Program-made: the position numbers and the translations under genes
Shown here: in pieces, positions 26,001 through 34,745 of the stretch
Layout: each line of letters begins with the position of its first letter
Numbering within the stretch: position 1 is the first letter of the stretch
Assembly: GCA_004293815.1 (NCBI GenBank)
Contig: RDZD01000024.1
Location: 1 to 64,000, forward strand
Source of the DNA: Cytophagales bacterium
Lineage (GTDB): Bacteria > Bacteroidota > Bacteroidia > Cytophagales > Bernardetiaceae
Direction: 5' to 3'
Length of the DNA stretch: 64,000 bases
Notes under the pieces: generated by a model
Told to the model about the DNA's origin: nothing
The model's database searches: none
The model's input: only the letters and a program-made list of their open reading frames with translations

Positions 26001-28482
26001 CGTAATAACTCTCTAAAGGCTTCAGACCAAAAAATACGTCTTGTGTGTGTACACCCACAGTGAGCGATCGGCTTACAGAACGTCCCGTTTCATCAAAGAC
26101 AGTACTGTAAAGTTTAGCTTCATAGAACCCTTTTTTCTCCATTTCGGCGGGTAGGCTGAAGGTTTCTGTAAATTTCCCCTGCTCATCGGTGTTACCTGTG
26201 CGTACTTGGTCGTCGAGCTGTACCTCTGTTTGGCCGTTTGAAGTAACTCCAAAATAATATTCTGTCAGTTTTTTGGCTTCTGCCACAGGCGTAAAGTCCT
26301 TACGTTGAACTTGAAGCGTAATTTCATAGCGGCGGTCAGCGGCAGGAGGTCCAAAAAGATTTACTGCTGTACCGTTCAGCACCAAGGGCTTGGTATGTGA
26401 AATGAGTGTGCTTTCTACCAGAGGCGTTACTTTGATGCGTTGCGGCATAAACTCTTCAATATTGATGCTTTTAGACGCTAACAAAGTGCCGTTAGCCATC
26501 ATAACATCTATGGTATAAGAGCCTGTTACGCTATTTTCTGAGGTAGGAATAGACATTTCAAAAGTGCCTTCACTGTTCAAGTTGGCTTTTGAGTTAAAGA
26601 AAGAGCTGCCGTTTGGAAGCTTGGCTTCTACACGTACTGGCATATCGGCTACTACTCCCCAGCGATAATTGCGCACAATGGATTTAAAGTTGATAGTTTC
26701 ACCAGGGCGGTACAAATCACGCTCGGCATAAACAAAGGTTTGATATCCTCCCTGAGCTTCATCATATCCCGAGAGTTCAAATTCACTCTTATTGACAGGG
26801 TTTTGACCAAAGTGCATGAAGTTGTAGTCGCCGCCTTTAATGGCTGATATAGCAGCCATACTCATTTGGGCTTGGTTGAGGTCTTTAAAAACGGCTACAC
26901 CAGCTGCATCGGTTTGCGCTACGGCAGTTTCTTGGTTACTGTAGCTGATGAGCTTGACTTGTGCACCTGCTACGGGTGTGGCACGGTGTATAGAGTTGAC
27001 AAAGACATGTACCTCATCCTCAGTTCTTTTGACAATAAAGCCCAAATCTGATACTGACACAATTTTGTAGTCTTTTATCCAACGATCATCATCAGAGCCT
27101 ACTTGTAACAAATAAAAACCATTAAAAGCCCGAGTATCTAAGGCTTTTATCTTTTTCATATTCAAGATATAGCCCTCTCCGCCGTCTGTAAACATCTCGC
27201 GTAAGTCGCTAGTTTGGTCATACACCACATCACCAAAGTTATTGAGATCTTCATAGAAATATTTCGGGAATTCGCTATAATCATAAAGCCCTACAGACTG
27301 GCGCATGAAATGCATCAGGTTGTTTTCATAAATCTTGTATACTTTTACGTTTACAGACTTCAGTCCAAAAATTTTGACCGCCACATTTTGCTCGCCTTGG
27401 TTGGTTAAGTAGAGAGCCTTCTGGTCTGCAAAAGAAATCAGACTTTGTACATTGCCAAACACCACAAAATGCTCGAAATCGGCATTAAGATTTTTGCCAA
27501 ACACACCTTTTAACGCGCGGTTGATGACCATTTTGTAGTTTTGCCCTGTTTCAAAGTTGGCATTTATCAAAAAGCCAAAATCAGCTGTTTCAATTTCAAA
27601 AGAAATGGCAGGCTCAAAAGATACCAAAGCTTTGATTTGCTCAGCATTCATGGATACAGACTGATTGGTAAATACACGCACAAAGGCTTTGTCTTCAAAT
27701 CTTTCTGAACTCGCTTGTGTAATTTCAAAACGGTCTGCTGGTGGCAGATCCATTTCGTAAGTGATGCTTTTGGCCTTGGCTGTAGCACTGAGCGCAGTTG
27801 GCAAGCCTTCCTCAATATTAACCACTACTTTTTTATTAGAAAGTGTAATGGGGTCCTTGGTGCTTACGTTTAGGCGTATAGATTCAGAGGCTTCGTTTGT
27901 CACTACCGCATAAGTTAGGTTGGTGCCATCTACCGAGAGCTTTGCCAAACGATTGAAATCAGCAGGGTTGACAGAGTAGTTAAAGTTCAGATTAAGAACA
28001 AGCTTAGCAGAGTTTGAGGCATCAGCCGTCCAATAGGCTTCGCCGTCTGAGAGACCTAAATAAGGTGTGTGGAACTTGAAAGTTTTCTCTTCGTCTAACT
28101 TTAGTTTTTCTTCTTTGACTTTGTCTAACAGTTTGGGCGTAAGCTCAGCAGTGTAGTCCGTGCTGGGGTCAAAGCCCTTGTCTGGCGAAAAAACTAAGGT
28201 GTTTTGTGTAGTCCACTTGAATTTTCCCTCCACTTTTGGCGTGAGCCTTACCAAGGCTTCGTCTGACCATTTTTGGAGGTCTTCAGGAGCAACAAGACTT
28301 TTATTAAATGTAAATGTGAGATTTTGCTTAGGCTGTATCTCTTCTTGAAAATTGCGTTCATTGACTTTGACGATGCTTCTGTCCCAGCAGGCCGTGAAAA
28401 CAAGAATCAGGGCTGCACAAAGACCACCTACAGCCCAGAGCTTGCGGGGTGATTTGAAATCTACTCTAAAAAAGTCTTTCAT
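23008..28482 (-). CDS. Alpha-2-macroglobulin family lipoprotein with thioester motif
   Basis: A giant (1824-residue) bacterial alpha-2-macroglobulin. The N-terminal membrane segment ends in a lipobox-like LVFTAC (Cys32), so it is probably anchored in the periplasm. MG-type beta domains fill the first 1200 residues, including the YRPGETINFKSIVR region typical of bacterial MG3/MG4. The complement-like domain carries PHGCAEQ with Cys1365 and Gln1368, the CxEQ thioester that traps proteases. The family is proposed to protect the periplasm against host or rival proteases. The partner often found beside it, PbpC, is absent here. It may instead be regulated alone: a TAGCTTTG lies upstream at 28556-28563. 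Confidence 0.93.
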   Translation of the reverse strand: MKDFFRVDFKSPRKLWAVGGLCAALILVFTACWDRSIVKVNERNFQEEIQPKQNLTFTFNKSLVAPEDLQKWSDEALVRLTPKVEGKFKWTTQNTLVFSPDKGFDPSTDYTAELTPKLLDKVKEEKLKLDEEKTFKFHTPYLGLSDGEAYWTADASNSAKLVLNLNFNYSVNPADFNRLAKLSVDGTNLTYAVVTNEASESIRLNVSTKDPITLSNKKVVVNIEEGLPTALSATAKAKSITYEMDLPPADRFEITQASSERFEDKAFVRVFTNQSVSMNAEQIKALVSFEPAISFEIETADFGFLINANFETGQNYKMVINRALKGVFGKNLNADFEHFVVFGNVQSLISFADQKALYLTNQGEQNVAVKIFGLKSVNVKVYKIYENNLMHFMRQSVGLYDYSEFPKYFYEDLNNFGDVVYDQTSDLREMFTDGGEGYILNMKKIKALDTRAFNGFYLLQVGSDDDRWIKDYKIVSVSDLGFIVKRTEDEVHVFVNSIHRATPVAGAQVKLISYSNQETAVAQTDAAGVAVFKDLNQAQMSMAAISAIKGGDYNFMHFGQNPVNKSEFELSGYDEAQGGYQTFVYAERDLYRPGETINFKSIVRNYRWGVVADMPVRVEAKLPNGSSFFNSKANLNSEGTFEMSIPTSENSVTGSYTIDVMMANGTLLASKSINIEEFMPQRIKVTPLVESTLISHTKPLVLNGTAVNLFGPPAADRRYEITLQVQRKDFTPVAEAKKLTEYYFGVTSNGQTEVQLDDQVRTGNTDEQGKFTETFSLPAEMEKKGFYEAKLYSTVFDETGRSVSRSLTVGVHTQDVFFGLKPLESYYVDVNAQMRLPIVAVNPAGQVLSSAKARVDVFRYDYQNVLERNDGDNYRYVSQRKEYLEASFDLNVGGMSSAVGFVPKKPGYHEVRVSVQGAKGYYVAQGFYSYSYGGATASSFDIDKDGRVGISFDRPKYEVGETAKVLFKTPFSGRMLVTIERNKIFEYKYLEVASNSAVLDIPITDVHLPNLYVTATLIKPQTYNTPVPLTVAHGFEYAMVSSSKHSIPLTIKTVEKSRSKQRQTITVEASGPSRAGAELTISVVDEGILQIRDYETPDPLAFYFQKRALQVDAYDLYPRLFPEIKARRQTYGADGYDLDKRTNPFTNKRVKPVRFWSGTLKTDANGKATFDIDVPEFSGELRVMALAVKGSSFGSAETRMKVADPMVISAGLPRFVSPQDRINVPVTLTNTTNTATEAVVNFQTGNNLLKTLGGTEQTVTIPANSEKLVIFEAEAAAAVGETNVLVTVKAVGETFTSKTDLTVRPSTSLLKQSGSGEVLPNNAQNVSLAHKFLPFSASAKLIVGKTPMVQFAKNLNYLIQYPHGCAEQTISTAFPQLYLADLSKSFGRTIDPRFDPNFNIKEAITKLQTMQSSSGGLVYWQGGSDENPWATVYGTHFLIEARKLGFEVNERFYRALLENISSNVKNKRTEFYFYRDASNKLLKRRIAPKDIFYGLYVLATAGKQQVPTMNYYKQNAHLLAKDSKYLLALTYKMLGDDKSYRLLLPTSFDDEKSENASDGSFYSYIRDEALALNALLENDPNNAQIPLMAKHLSQALSSEPYLNTQENVFGILALGKLAKKSNAENVTGTVEVDGQNIANFNGETLILDKNLVGKNVTLKTTSGGKLYYFWEVEGISATGAYVEEDKFLRVRREFYDRNGNKLNTRNFKQGDLLVIKISLNSVRGNSVPNVVITDMLPSGFEVENPRLSDTQGIAWAKDAQRPDHFDFRDDRVNIFATAAAASKSYYYVVRAVNKGTFQQGPVSADAMYDGEYHSYHGSGVITIN

Positions 28483-28555
28483 GGATTGTTAGGCGTGGAT
28501 TTGGGTTAAAGCAAAAATATTTAAATAAGATAAAGCAAGGCGTATTTATTTGTTA

Positions 28556-28563
28556 CAAAGCTA
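28556..28563 (-). promoter_or_regulatory. Possible -7 element of the A2M gene
   Basis: CAAAGCTA on the plus strand reads TAGCTTTG on the minus strand, matching TAnnTTTG, 74 bases before the start codon. The -33 element is unclear. Confidence 0.3.
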
Positions 28564-28898
28564 CTCAAAAAATACACAATGTAAACGGATTTTTTGTGCA
28601 TTTTTTACAAAGCAGCAGCTTTATTTTTTTAAATTTTAAAAGAATTTTTAACAGCTTAGAGGATAGTAAAATAATGTTGCAATCTGCTGTATTCTGTTGC
28701 AGAAAGAGTATGCTGGACATGTAAGTTTTTGCTAGGAAGCAAAAAGCACTATTTTCCAACACTGTAACAATAACCAATTAGCCAGTAACTATATGCTTTG
28801 TTTTGGGGCCACATGAAAGCATTGCTCACGGCTTGACATGACTTCCAATTAAAGCCCAAAATAGATTGCTTAGCAAGAGTTGTGAACGAATGTCTTAT

Positions 28899-28941
28899 TA
28901 TAAAAAAGTACTGTTTTGTTACAAAACAGTACTTTTTTATA
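28899..28941 (-). terminator. Hairpin terminator after accC
   Basis: Positions 28899-28919 are the exact reverse complement of 28921-28941, a 21-base inverted repeat around a single base, so the tip must open to form a loop. The stem contains an A6/T6 tract, giving a U run on the minus strand. It sits 32 bases past the accC stop. Confidence 0.7.
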
Positions 28942-28972
28942 AACAAATTACACTTAGAAAAGCCAACAAGGC

Positions 28973-30316
28973 TTATAGCTTGCTGAAATCAAAAGTCTCG
29001 AGATACTTGGTGGTAAAGTGACCTGACTTAAAGCCCTCGTCGTCCATGAGCTTGAGATGGAAAGGTATGGTAGTTTCTATACCTTCTATAACAAATTCCG
29101 CCAATGCACGCTTCATTCTCACAATAACTTCTTCGCGGCTCTGACCTGTCACGATGAGCTTGGCTATCATAGAGTCGTAGTTTGGAGGAATGGTATAACC
29201 CGCATAGATGTGAGAATCCACTCTCACGCCGTGTCCGCCAGGGATGTGTAGGTGCGTGATTTTACCAGGCGAAGGTCTAAAACCTTTTCGGGGGTCTTCA
29301 GCATTGATTCTACACTCCATTGAAAAGCGGCTGGGAAAGTAGTTGCGTCCAGAAATAGGAATACCCGCTGCTACTTTAATTTGTTCTTTAACTAAGTCAA
29401 AGTCTGTAACTTCTTCTGTTATAGGGTGTTCTACTTGGATACGCGTATTCATTTCCATGAAGTAGAATTTGCCATGTTTGTCTACCAAAAATTCAATAGT
29501 ACCTGCGCCTTCATACTTAATCGCTTCAGCCCCTTTGATAGCAGCTTCGCCCATGCGCTGGCGCAGTTCTTCGGTGACAATAGGAGAAGGAGTTTCTTCT
29601 ACTAGTTTTTGATGGCGACGTTGTATAGAGCAGTCTCTTTCTGAAAGGTGACAAACTCGCCCTGTGCTGTCTCCAAATACTTGAATTTCAATGTGACGGG
29701 GCTCTTCTACAAACTTTTCGAGGTAGAGCGCGTCGTTGTTAAATGCAGCTGCAGACTCTCTTTTTGCATCGTCCCATGCTTTTTTAAACTCATCAGCAGC
29801 ATTCACAACCCGCATTCCTTTGCCACCACCGCCAGCGGTAGCCTTTAGAATAACAGGAAAGCCCATGTCCTCAGCCATTTTAAAAGCAGTATCATAATCA
29901 TCAATAATGCCGTCTGAGCCAGGAATTGTAGGAACGCCTGCCTTCTTCATGGTGGCTTTAGCTGTGGCTTTATCTCCCATGTAATGAATCATTTCGGGAC
30001 TTGCACCTATAAACTTGATGCCATATTCAGCACAAATAGCAGAAAACTTAGCATTTTCAGATAAAAAGCCGTATCCAGGATGTATGGCATCTGCATTGGT
30101 AATTTCGGCAGCTGCTATGATACGAGGAATATTGAGATAAGACTCCACACTGGGCGCAGGCCCTATACAAACAGCCTCATCCGCAAAGCGTACATGTAGG
30201 CTGTCTTTGTCGGCAGTAGAATAAACGGCTACTGTCTTGATCCCCATTTCTTTGCATGTGCGAATGACACGAAGCGCGATTTCACCACGGTTGGCAATAA
30301 GAATTTTCTTGAACAT
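28973..30316 (-). CDS. accC: Acetyl-CoA carboxylase, biotin carboxylase subunit
   Basis: Carboxylates the biotin carried by AccB using ATP and bicarbonate, the first half-reaction of malonyl-CoA synthesis. The N-terminal [16 protein letters not shown], the ATP-grasp glycine loop GGGGKGMR (about 162-169), the [10 protein letters not shown] catalytic motif and the C-terminal DSMIAKLIV are all intact. Length is 447 residues. It follows accB by 102 bases on the same strand, the usual bicistronic order. Carboxyltransferase genes are not in the window. Confidence 0.96.
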   Translation of the reverse strand: MFKKILIANRGEIALRVIRTCKEMGIKTVAVYSTADKDSLHVRFADEAVCIGPAPSVESYLNIPRIIAAAEITNADAIHPGYGFLSENAKFSAICAEYGIKFIGASPEMIHYMGDKATAKATMKKAGVPTIPGSDGIIDDYDTAFKMAEDMGFPVILKATAGGGGKGMRVVNAADEFKKAWDDAKRESAAAFNNDALYLEKFVEEPRHIEIQVFGDSTGRVCHLSERDCSIQRRHQKLVEETPSPIVTEELRQRMGEAAIKGAEAIKYEGAGTIEFLVDKHGKFYFMEMNTRIQVEHPITEEVTDFDLVKEQIKVAAGIPISGRNYFPSRFSMECRINAEDPRKGFRPSPGKITHLHIPGGHGVRVDSHIYAGYTIPPNYDSMIAKLIVTGQSREEVIVRMKRALAEFVIEGIETTIPFHLKLMDDEGFKSGHFTTKYLETFDFSKL

Positions 30317-30418
30317 AGCGTTGGGCTACTTATGTAAGAAATATTTTTTAGAAAGGTTAAAATTTGATAGCCACAGACAAGAACTCACAGGTTTTCTATC
30401 GTAAGCCAATACCCAAAA

Positions 30419-30913
30419 CTAGGCTGGGTCTATCAAGAAAAGAGGCTGGTCATACTCCACAGGGCTGGCGTTTTCAACCAACACTTTAACAATAGTTCCT
30501 GAAAGATCTGTGTCAATCTCATTAAAAAGCTTCATAGCCTCCACAATACATACCGTTTGACCAGCTTTGACCTGATCGCCTACTTGCACGAAAACAGGTG
30601 ATTCTGGATTGGCTGAACGGTAAAATGTACCAATCATTGGCGATTTGATGGTTTTATATTTGCTCTCGTCTTTACCAGCAGCTGGCGCAGCAGCTACGGA
30701 AGTAGCTGTTGCAACTACAGGTGTAACGGCAGGAGTGACCACAGGCATTTGCATGGGTGCTGCTACTGTTTTTTCCACCACATGAACAGCTTGCAGAGCA
30801 GCGTCGCTCTGACGCTTGACGGCGAGCTTAAACTCATCAGTTTCTATGTTTACTTCTGCCAAGCCAGATTCAGCAATAAAGCTAATTAACTCTTGTATTT
30901 CTTTTGCCTTCAT
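30419..30913 (-). CDS. accB: Biotin carboxyl carrier protein of acetyl-CoA carboxylase
   Basis: Carries the biotin that moves between AccC and the carboxyltransferase. The 164 residues comprise an N-terminal helical region (MKAKEIQELISFI), a flexible Ala/Pro/Val linker (about 50-80) and a C-terminal biotinyl domain with the biotinylation motif EAMKL at 125-129 (Lys128) and a SPMIGTFYRS start. The thumb segment (SANPESPVFVQVGD) marks it as acetyl-CoA carboxylase type. accC follows. Confidence 0.96.
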   Translation of the reverse strand: MKAKEIQELISFIAESGLAEVNIETDEFKLAVKRQSDAALQAVHVVEKTVAAPMQMPVVTPAVTPVVATATSVAAAPAAGKDESKYKTIKSPMIGTFYRSANPESPVFVQVGDQVKAGQTVCIVEAMKLFNEIDTDLSGTIVKVLVENASPVEYDQPLFLIDPA

Positions 30914-31296
30914 GGTATTATGGTATGAGGGTTATCGATTAAGGCCGAAAGTTAGATATTTTTTTTATACTCCCTCTCTTATGTGATATTTTTTTTAGTC
31001 AAAAAGCTGTCTTAATAAAATTTTGTTATTTAAATGTCTGATTAAAAGATATTTAAATAAAAGGCGTAGTCCAATTGGCCATAACGCGTAGTTAAACCAA
31101 TGAGTTGAAGAGCAGATACAGAAACCTCCCAAAATATTTGATAGCTAGCTTTATGTTACTGCCTTTTTAATTTGCAAATACAGATTTTAGAGCGTAATTT
31201 TGCCTCATTATTAAAGTCTATTTTTTTTTAATACTTTGTAGTTGAACAAAAGATTTGGGCAAATTGTTAAATCTTAAATAACCCTCAGATTAGCGT
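30914..31296. other. Divergent intergenic region upstream of accB
   Basis: About 383 AT-rich bases between divergently transcribed genes. It should hold the accB promoter and that of the small CxxC membrane protein, but no good TTG/TAnnTTTG pair was found on either strand. No gene-like open frame. Confidence 0.4.
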
Positions 31297-31587
31297 ATGA
31301 AAAATGATAGCCTTCGTTTTTGTGTCAATACTTTTTCAGTAATACTGTTGTTTTTTTGCTTGTGTGTCTTTATTGAAGATGCTGAGGCTCAATGTGCTAT
31401 GTGTAGAACAACAGTGGAAAATAACCATAAAAATCACGGTGCTACTTTTGGTTCATCGCTCAATACGGGGATTCTTTATTTGTTAATTATGCCTTATCTT
31501 TTGATTGCTACAGGAGTTTTTATTTGGTATCGTAAAAACAAACAAAAAAATGCACTCCGAAAGATCAAAGCTCAGCAGTATGCTTAG
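31297..31587 (+). CDS. Small exported CxxC membrane protein
   Basis: A 96-residue protein with a signal sequence (about 10-31) that leaves a mature N terminus starting CAMC (Cys33, Cys36), then a short polar loop with His and Asn, one membrane helix (about 60-79, LLIMPYLLIATGVFIWY) and a basic cytoplasmic tail. The same layout occurs in an unnamed Bacteroidota family. The periplasmic CxxC suggests metal or redox chemistry, but this is inference. The DUF983 gene starts inside its 3' end (31550), a translational overlap. Confidence 0.75.
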   Translation: MKNDSLRFCVNTFSVILLFFCLCVFIEDAEAQCAMCRTTVENNHKNHGATFGSSLNTGILYLLIMPYLLIATGVFIWYRKNKQKNALRKIKAQQYA

Positions 31588-31939
31588 TTGTCGTTGCCCA
31601 CGCTGCCGTGAGGGAAGCATGTTCCAAAATTCAGCCTTACATCCTACCAAATTTTCTAAATCAAACGAAGATTGTCCTCATTGTGGTCTTCATTTTGAAG
31701 TAGAGCCAGGTTTGTTTTGGGGTGCGATGTATGTCAGCTATGCTTTTTCAGTGGCTATCATCGTCACATTATGGTTCTCGCTCAACTTTTTGTTGCATGT
31801 TCAAGAACTATGGATTTATATCACCACTATTTGTGTCGCGCTAGTACTCTTTACCCCCTTTTCTTTCCGCTATTCACGGATGCTGATGCTTTATTGGTTT
31901 TCGGGTGTAGAATATCGCGGAAAGGCCGCAACGAAATAA
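31550..31939 (+). CDS. DUF983 family protein
   Basis: A 129-residue membrane protein of the DUF983 family. An N-terminal cytoplasmic part has two CxxC pairs (CPRC and CPHC, spaced like a zinc ribbon), followed by two hydrophobic segments (SYAFSVAIIVTLWFSLNFLL and ITTICVALVLFTPF) and the family's C-terminal RYSRMLMLYWF. The ATG at 31550 gives the expected N terminus SKLSSMLSCRCPRC; an ATG at 31580 is a shorter alternative. It overlaps the preceding gene by 38 bases, implying coupled translation. DUF983 members are often close to haem-copper oxidase genes; function unknown. Confidence 0.85.
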   Translation: MHSERSKLSSMLSCRCPRCREGSMFQNSALHPTKFSKSNEDCPHCGLHFEVEPGLFWGAMYVSYAFSVAIIVTLWFSLNFLLHVQELWIYITTICVALVLFTPFSFRYSRMLMLYWFSGVEYRGKAATK

Positions 31940-31973
31940 TACGGCACTTTTTGCATATCTTTTTTTAAGCTAC

Positions 31974-33125
31974 CTAAGCAGCAATATTAGCATTGGGACG
32001 AACTCCTCTGCTCACGCTCAAAATGACCCCAATGGTCATACCCGTGAATAAGAGAGAGGTTCCACCCATACTCAGAATAGGCAAAGGCAAGCCTGTAATG
32101 GGCAGCAACCCTACCGTAACCCCTATGTGAACCATGGCTTGCATAACCAGATAAAAAGCCAAGCCAGCAGAAAGCAACCCTCCAAAGGCAGTGTCGCTAT
32201 GCGCCATCGCCTTCATTCCCCTAAAGAGCAAAATCAAATAGAGCACCACCACCAGCAAGCCTCCTAACATGCCGTATTCTTCCACTAAAATGGCAAATAC
32301 AAAATCAGAGAACGGATAAGGTAAAATAGAGCGTTGTGTGCTATTGCCTGGACCTTTACCACTCAAACCGCCTATAGCAATAGCCACAAAAGCTTGTTGG
32401 GCTTGGAATGGCACATCTTCGCTCAAATAAGCCGCTGTTCTATTTCGGACTGTACCACCTCTTTCTCCTAACTTGAAGGCAATAAAGCCCGCCAACGCAC
32501 CCACCAAGGCCAGTATTAGCAAATAACGCACTGGCACACGGCCGATAAACATAACCACCATACAGTTGATGAAGAGCAAAGCTCCGCCCGAAAAGTCGCT
32601 TAGACTAATTAAACAACAAATGAGACCACACCAAAACAGTACTGGCATAATTGCGCGTTGAAACTCTTTAATATTACGTTGCCGCTTGGAAAGCATAGAG
32701 GCTGTATTGGCGATGAGCGCGAAGCCCGCCAAGTCAGAAGGCTGGAAAGTCTGGTTGATAAAAGGAATAGTGAGCCAGCGTGTGGCCTCATTGATAGTAG
32801 TCCCAAACTTTAGTGTGATAAGTAGAAGAGGTACAGAGGCTAACAAGGCAAAGCGTGAAAGACGGGAGTAATACCGATAATCGATATTATGGCAGAGCCA
32901 AATGGTGGCAAAACAAAACACCATCAAGACAGAATGCTTAAAAAGATAATACTCCATATTCTGATCGGCACGCTTAAATGCCAGAGTACCTGTGGCACTA
33001 TAAACTACCAGAATACTAATCAGAGCCAAAAGCAAAACCACAATCCAAATAACTGGGTCACCTTTGAGGTATTTGGACAGATACCAGTCTGATTTTGGGG
33101 ATGAAAGGGGGGCTGACTCACTCAT
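31974..33125 (-). CDS. ftsW: Cell division SEDS protein FtsW
   Basis: Peptidoglycan glycosyltransferase of the SEDS family, acting with a class B PBP. It is 383 residues with about ten membrane segments. The conserved periplasmic loop (QQAFVAIAIGGLSGKGPGN, then STQRSILPYPFSDFVFA) and the C-terminal GLPLPILSMGGTS are FtsW-like. RodA of this phylum usually has a different loop (GKGFLNGTQ and an EQHTDFIF motif). It lies downstream of mrdA, where RodA would be expected, so a RodA role cannot be excluded. It is not in a dcw cluster. Confidence 0.87.
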   Translation of the reverse strand: MSESAPLSSPKSDWYLSKYLKGDPVIWIVVLLLALISILVVYSATGTLAFKRADQNMEYYLFKHSVLMVFCFATIWLCHNIDYRYYSRLSRFALLASVPLLLITLKFGTTINEATRWLTIPFINQTFQPSDLAGFALIANTASMLSKRQRNIKEFQRAIMPVLFWCGLICCLISLSDFSGGALLFINCMVVMFIGRVPVRYLLILALVGALAGFIAFKLGERGGTVRNRTAAYLSEDVPFQAQQAFVAIAIGGLSGKGPGNSTQRSILPYPFSDFVFAILVEEYGMLGGLLVVVLYLILLFRGMKAMAHSDTAFGGLLSAGLAFYLVMQAMVHIGVTVGLLPITGLPLPILSMGGTSLLFTGMTIGVILSVSRGVRPNANIAA

Positions 33126-33278
33126 TAAAAAAGGTGTTAAGTAAAATGGCTGCTACTGCATATCCAAATTGAAGATTTGGACAGTTATTTTGCACAAAAA
33201 TGAATAAAAAAACGATAAGGCGGTAGCCAAAAGCCAAAAAAAACTATAAAAAATGAAAATATCAGCAAAATGACTGAT

Positions 33279-34688
33279 TTACTGAGGCAGGCCGTATTCA
33301 GAGAGAAGATAGGTCAATGTGGCCAAAGAGGCTGCACCCAGCTCTAATTCTCGTCTGTTTACCGCCGAAAATACGTCAGCAGCGGTATGATGAAAATCAA
33401 AATATCTTTGACTATCAGGTAAATAGCCAATCAACGCCACACCTTGAGGTGCTAGTGGACCAATGTCAGCACCGCCGCCACCTTGTTCAAGCTTGTGTAG
33501 GTTATAAGGTGTGAGCAAGGGCAACCAGCTTTTGAATCGTTCAAATTGTGAGGGCTTGCATGTGACACCAAATCCACGAGGCGTAAATCCTCCCGCATCA
33601 GATTCTATGGCAGCAATGTGTTTTTCTTTGTTCTGCAAAGCCAGTTCTGCATATTTCAAGCCACCTCGCAAGCCATTTTCTTCATTCATAAACAAAACTG
33701 CACGAATGGTTCTTTTAGGTTTGATTTTCAAGACTTTAAAAAGTCTTAGTACCTCCAGAGATTGCATACAACCGCTGCCGTCATCATGTGCGCCATCGCC
33801 ATTATCCCAAGCGTCAAGATGTCCGCCTACAAGAATAATCTCTTCGGGCTTTTCAGAACCTTTGATTTCTGCCACCACATTGTGTGATTTTTTGTCAGGA
33901 AGGGTCTCACACCACATTTCTAGCTTCACTTTGAGTGATTTATTTTTCTCAAGGGCTGCACTCAATGCGTCTGCGCTGTTGGTACTGAGAGCTGCAGCTG
34001 GTATACGTTGTGCGCTACCTTCGTAGGTCATGCTGCCCGTGTGTGGATAGTCGTCTGGCACAAGACCCATAGAACGCACCAATACACCTGCTGCTCCGAG
34101 TTTAGAGGCTTCCACCGCTCCTTTGTAACGCTGTCCAACGGCTTCGCCATAAGCCGTGAAGGTTTCTACATGATGCGCTGGCATGGGCATACTTAAAAAC
34201 ACAATTTTACCCTTTACCTGTTCTGGCGAGAGTTTACTAAGTTCTTGCATGCCTTTCACCTCTAGCACCTCGGCCACTAAGCCTTTTGGCGGTGTGGCAT
34301 CACTCCCACCCAAAGCGCAGATATTGAGGTTTATACCACCTACAATACTGGCTTTTTCTGCTTTGCCACGTACCCAATGCGGCACCATAACTTCCTGTAA
34401 AAACACGCGGTCAAAGCCCATGCTTTGCGCAAGCTGTTCTGCAAAAGCAACAGCCTTGTCTGCACCAGGGCTACCGCTTAAGCGTCTGGGAGCTGTTTCA
34501 CAAAGCTTTTTGAGATTTTGATAGCATTGCCCTCTCGTAAGAACTTCCGTGAAAATTTGTCTAATAACCACACTGTCGGGGTTAGCCTGAACATTATCTG
34601 CCTTGGCCGAAGTATTAAACGAGCAAGATTGACTCAGGTTGCAAATCAATAAAATAGCAATCCAAGCAATGGTATTTTTGAGACACAT
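33279..34688 (-). CDS. M28-family zinc peptidase lipoprotein with PA domain
   Basis: A periplasmic or surface metallopeptidase. The signal ends at SQSC (lipobox), a protease-associated domain spans about 120-255, and the M28 catalytic domain follows. Zinc ligands appear in order: His and Asp in GGHLDAWD, Asp in GAHDDGSG, Glu-Glu in MNEENG, Asp in IESDAGG and His in FHHTAADVF. Length is 469 residues, usual for glutamate carboxypeptidase-like members. It lies between mrdA (57 bases upstream) and ftsW (153 bases downstream), all in one direction. Substrate unknown; peptidoglycan or peptide processing would be inference. Confidence 0.9.
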   Translation of the reverse strand: MCLKNTIAWIAILLICNLSQSCSFNTSAKADNVQANPDSVVIRQIFTEVLTRGQCYQNLKKLCETAPRRLSGSPGADKAVAFAEQLAQSMGFDRVFLQEVMVPHWVRGKAEKASIVGGINLNICALGGSDATPPKGLVAEVLEVKGMQELSKLSPEQVKGKIVFLSMPMPAHHVETFTAYGEAVGQRYKGAVEASKLGAAGVLVRSMGLVPDDYPHTGSMTYEGSAQRIPAAALSTNSADALSAALEKNKSLKVKLEMWCETLPDKKSHNVVAEIKGSEKPEEIILVGGHLDAWDNGDGAHDDGSGCMQSLEVLRLFKVLKIKPKRTIRAVLFMNEENGLRGGLKYAELALQNKEKHIAAIESDAGGFTPRGFGVTCKPSQFERFKSWLPLLTPYNLHKLEQGGGGADIGPLAPQGVALIGYLPDSQRYFDFHHTAADVFSAVNRRELELGAASLATLTYLLSEYGLPQ

Positions 34689-34745
34689 GGTATAATACGT
34701 GTAGAAGTAGTTGACAAACTTATTTCGATAATCCTAGCAAAAAAA

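Larger units (their letters stand above)
28483..28972. other. Intergenic region between accC and the A2M gene
   Basis: About 490 bases, AT-rich. It holds a candidate promoter element for the A2M gene (28556-28563) and the accC terminator hairpin (28899-28941). Two minus-strand open frames of 65-70 codons here are Phe/Lys/Cys-rich and overlap these signals; I do not call them. Confidence 0.5.
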
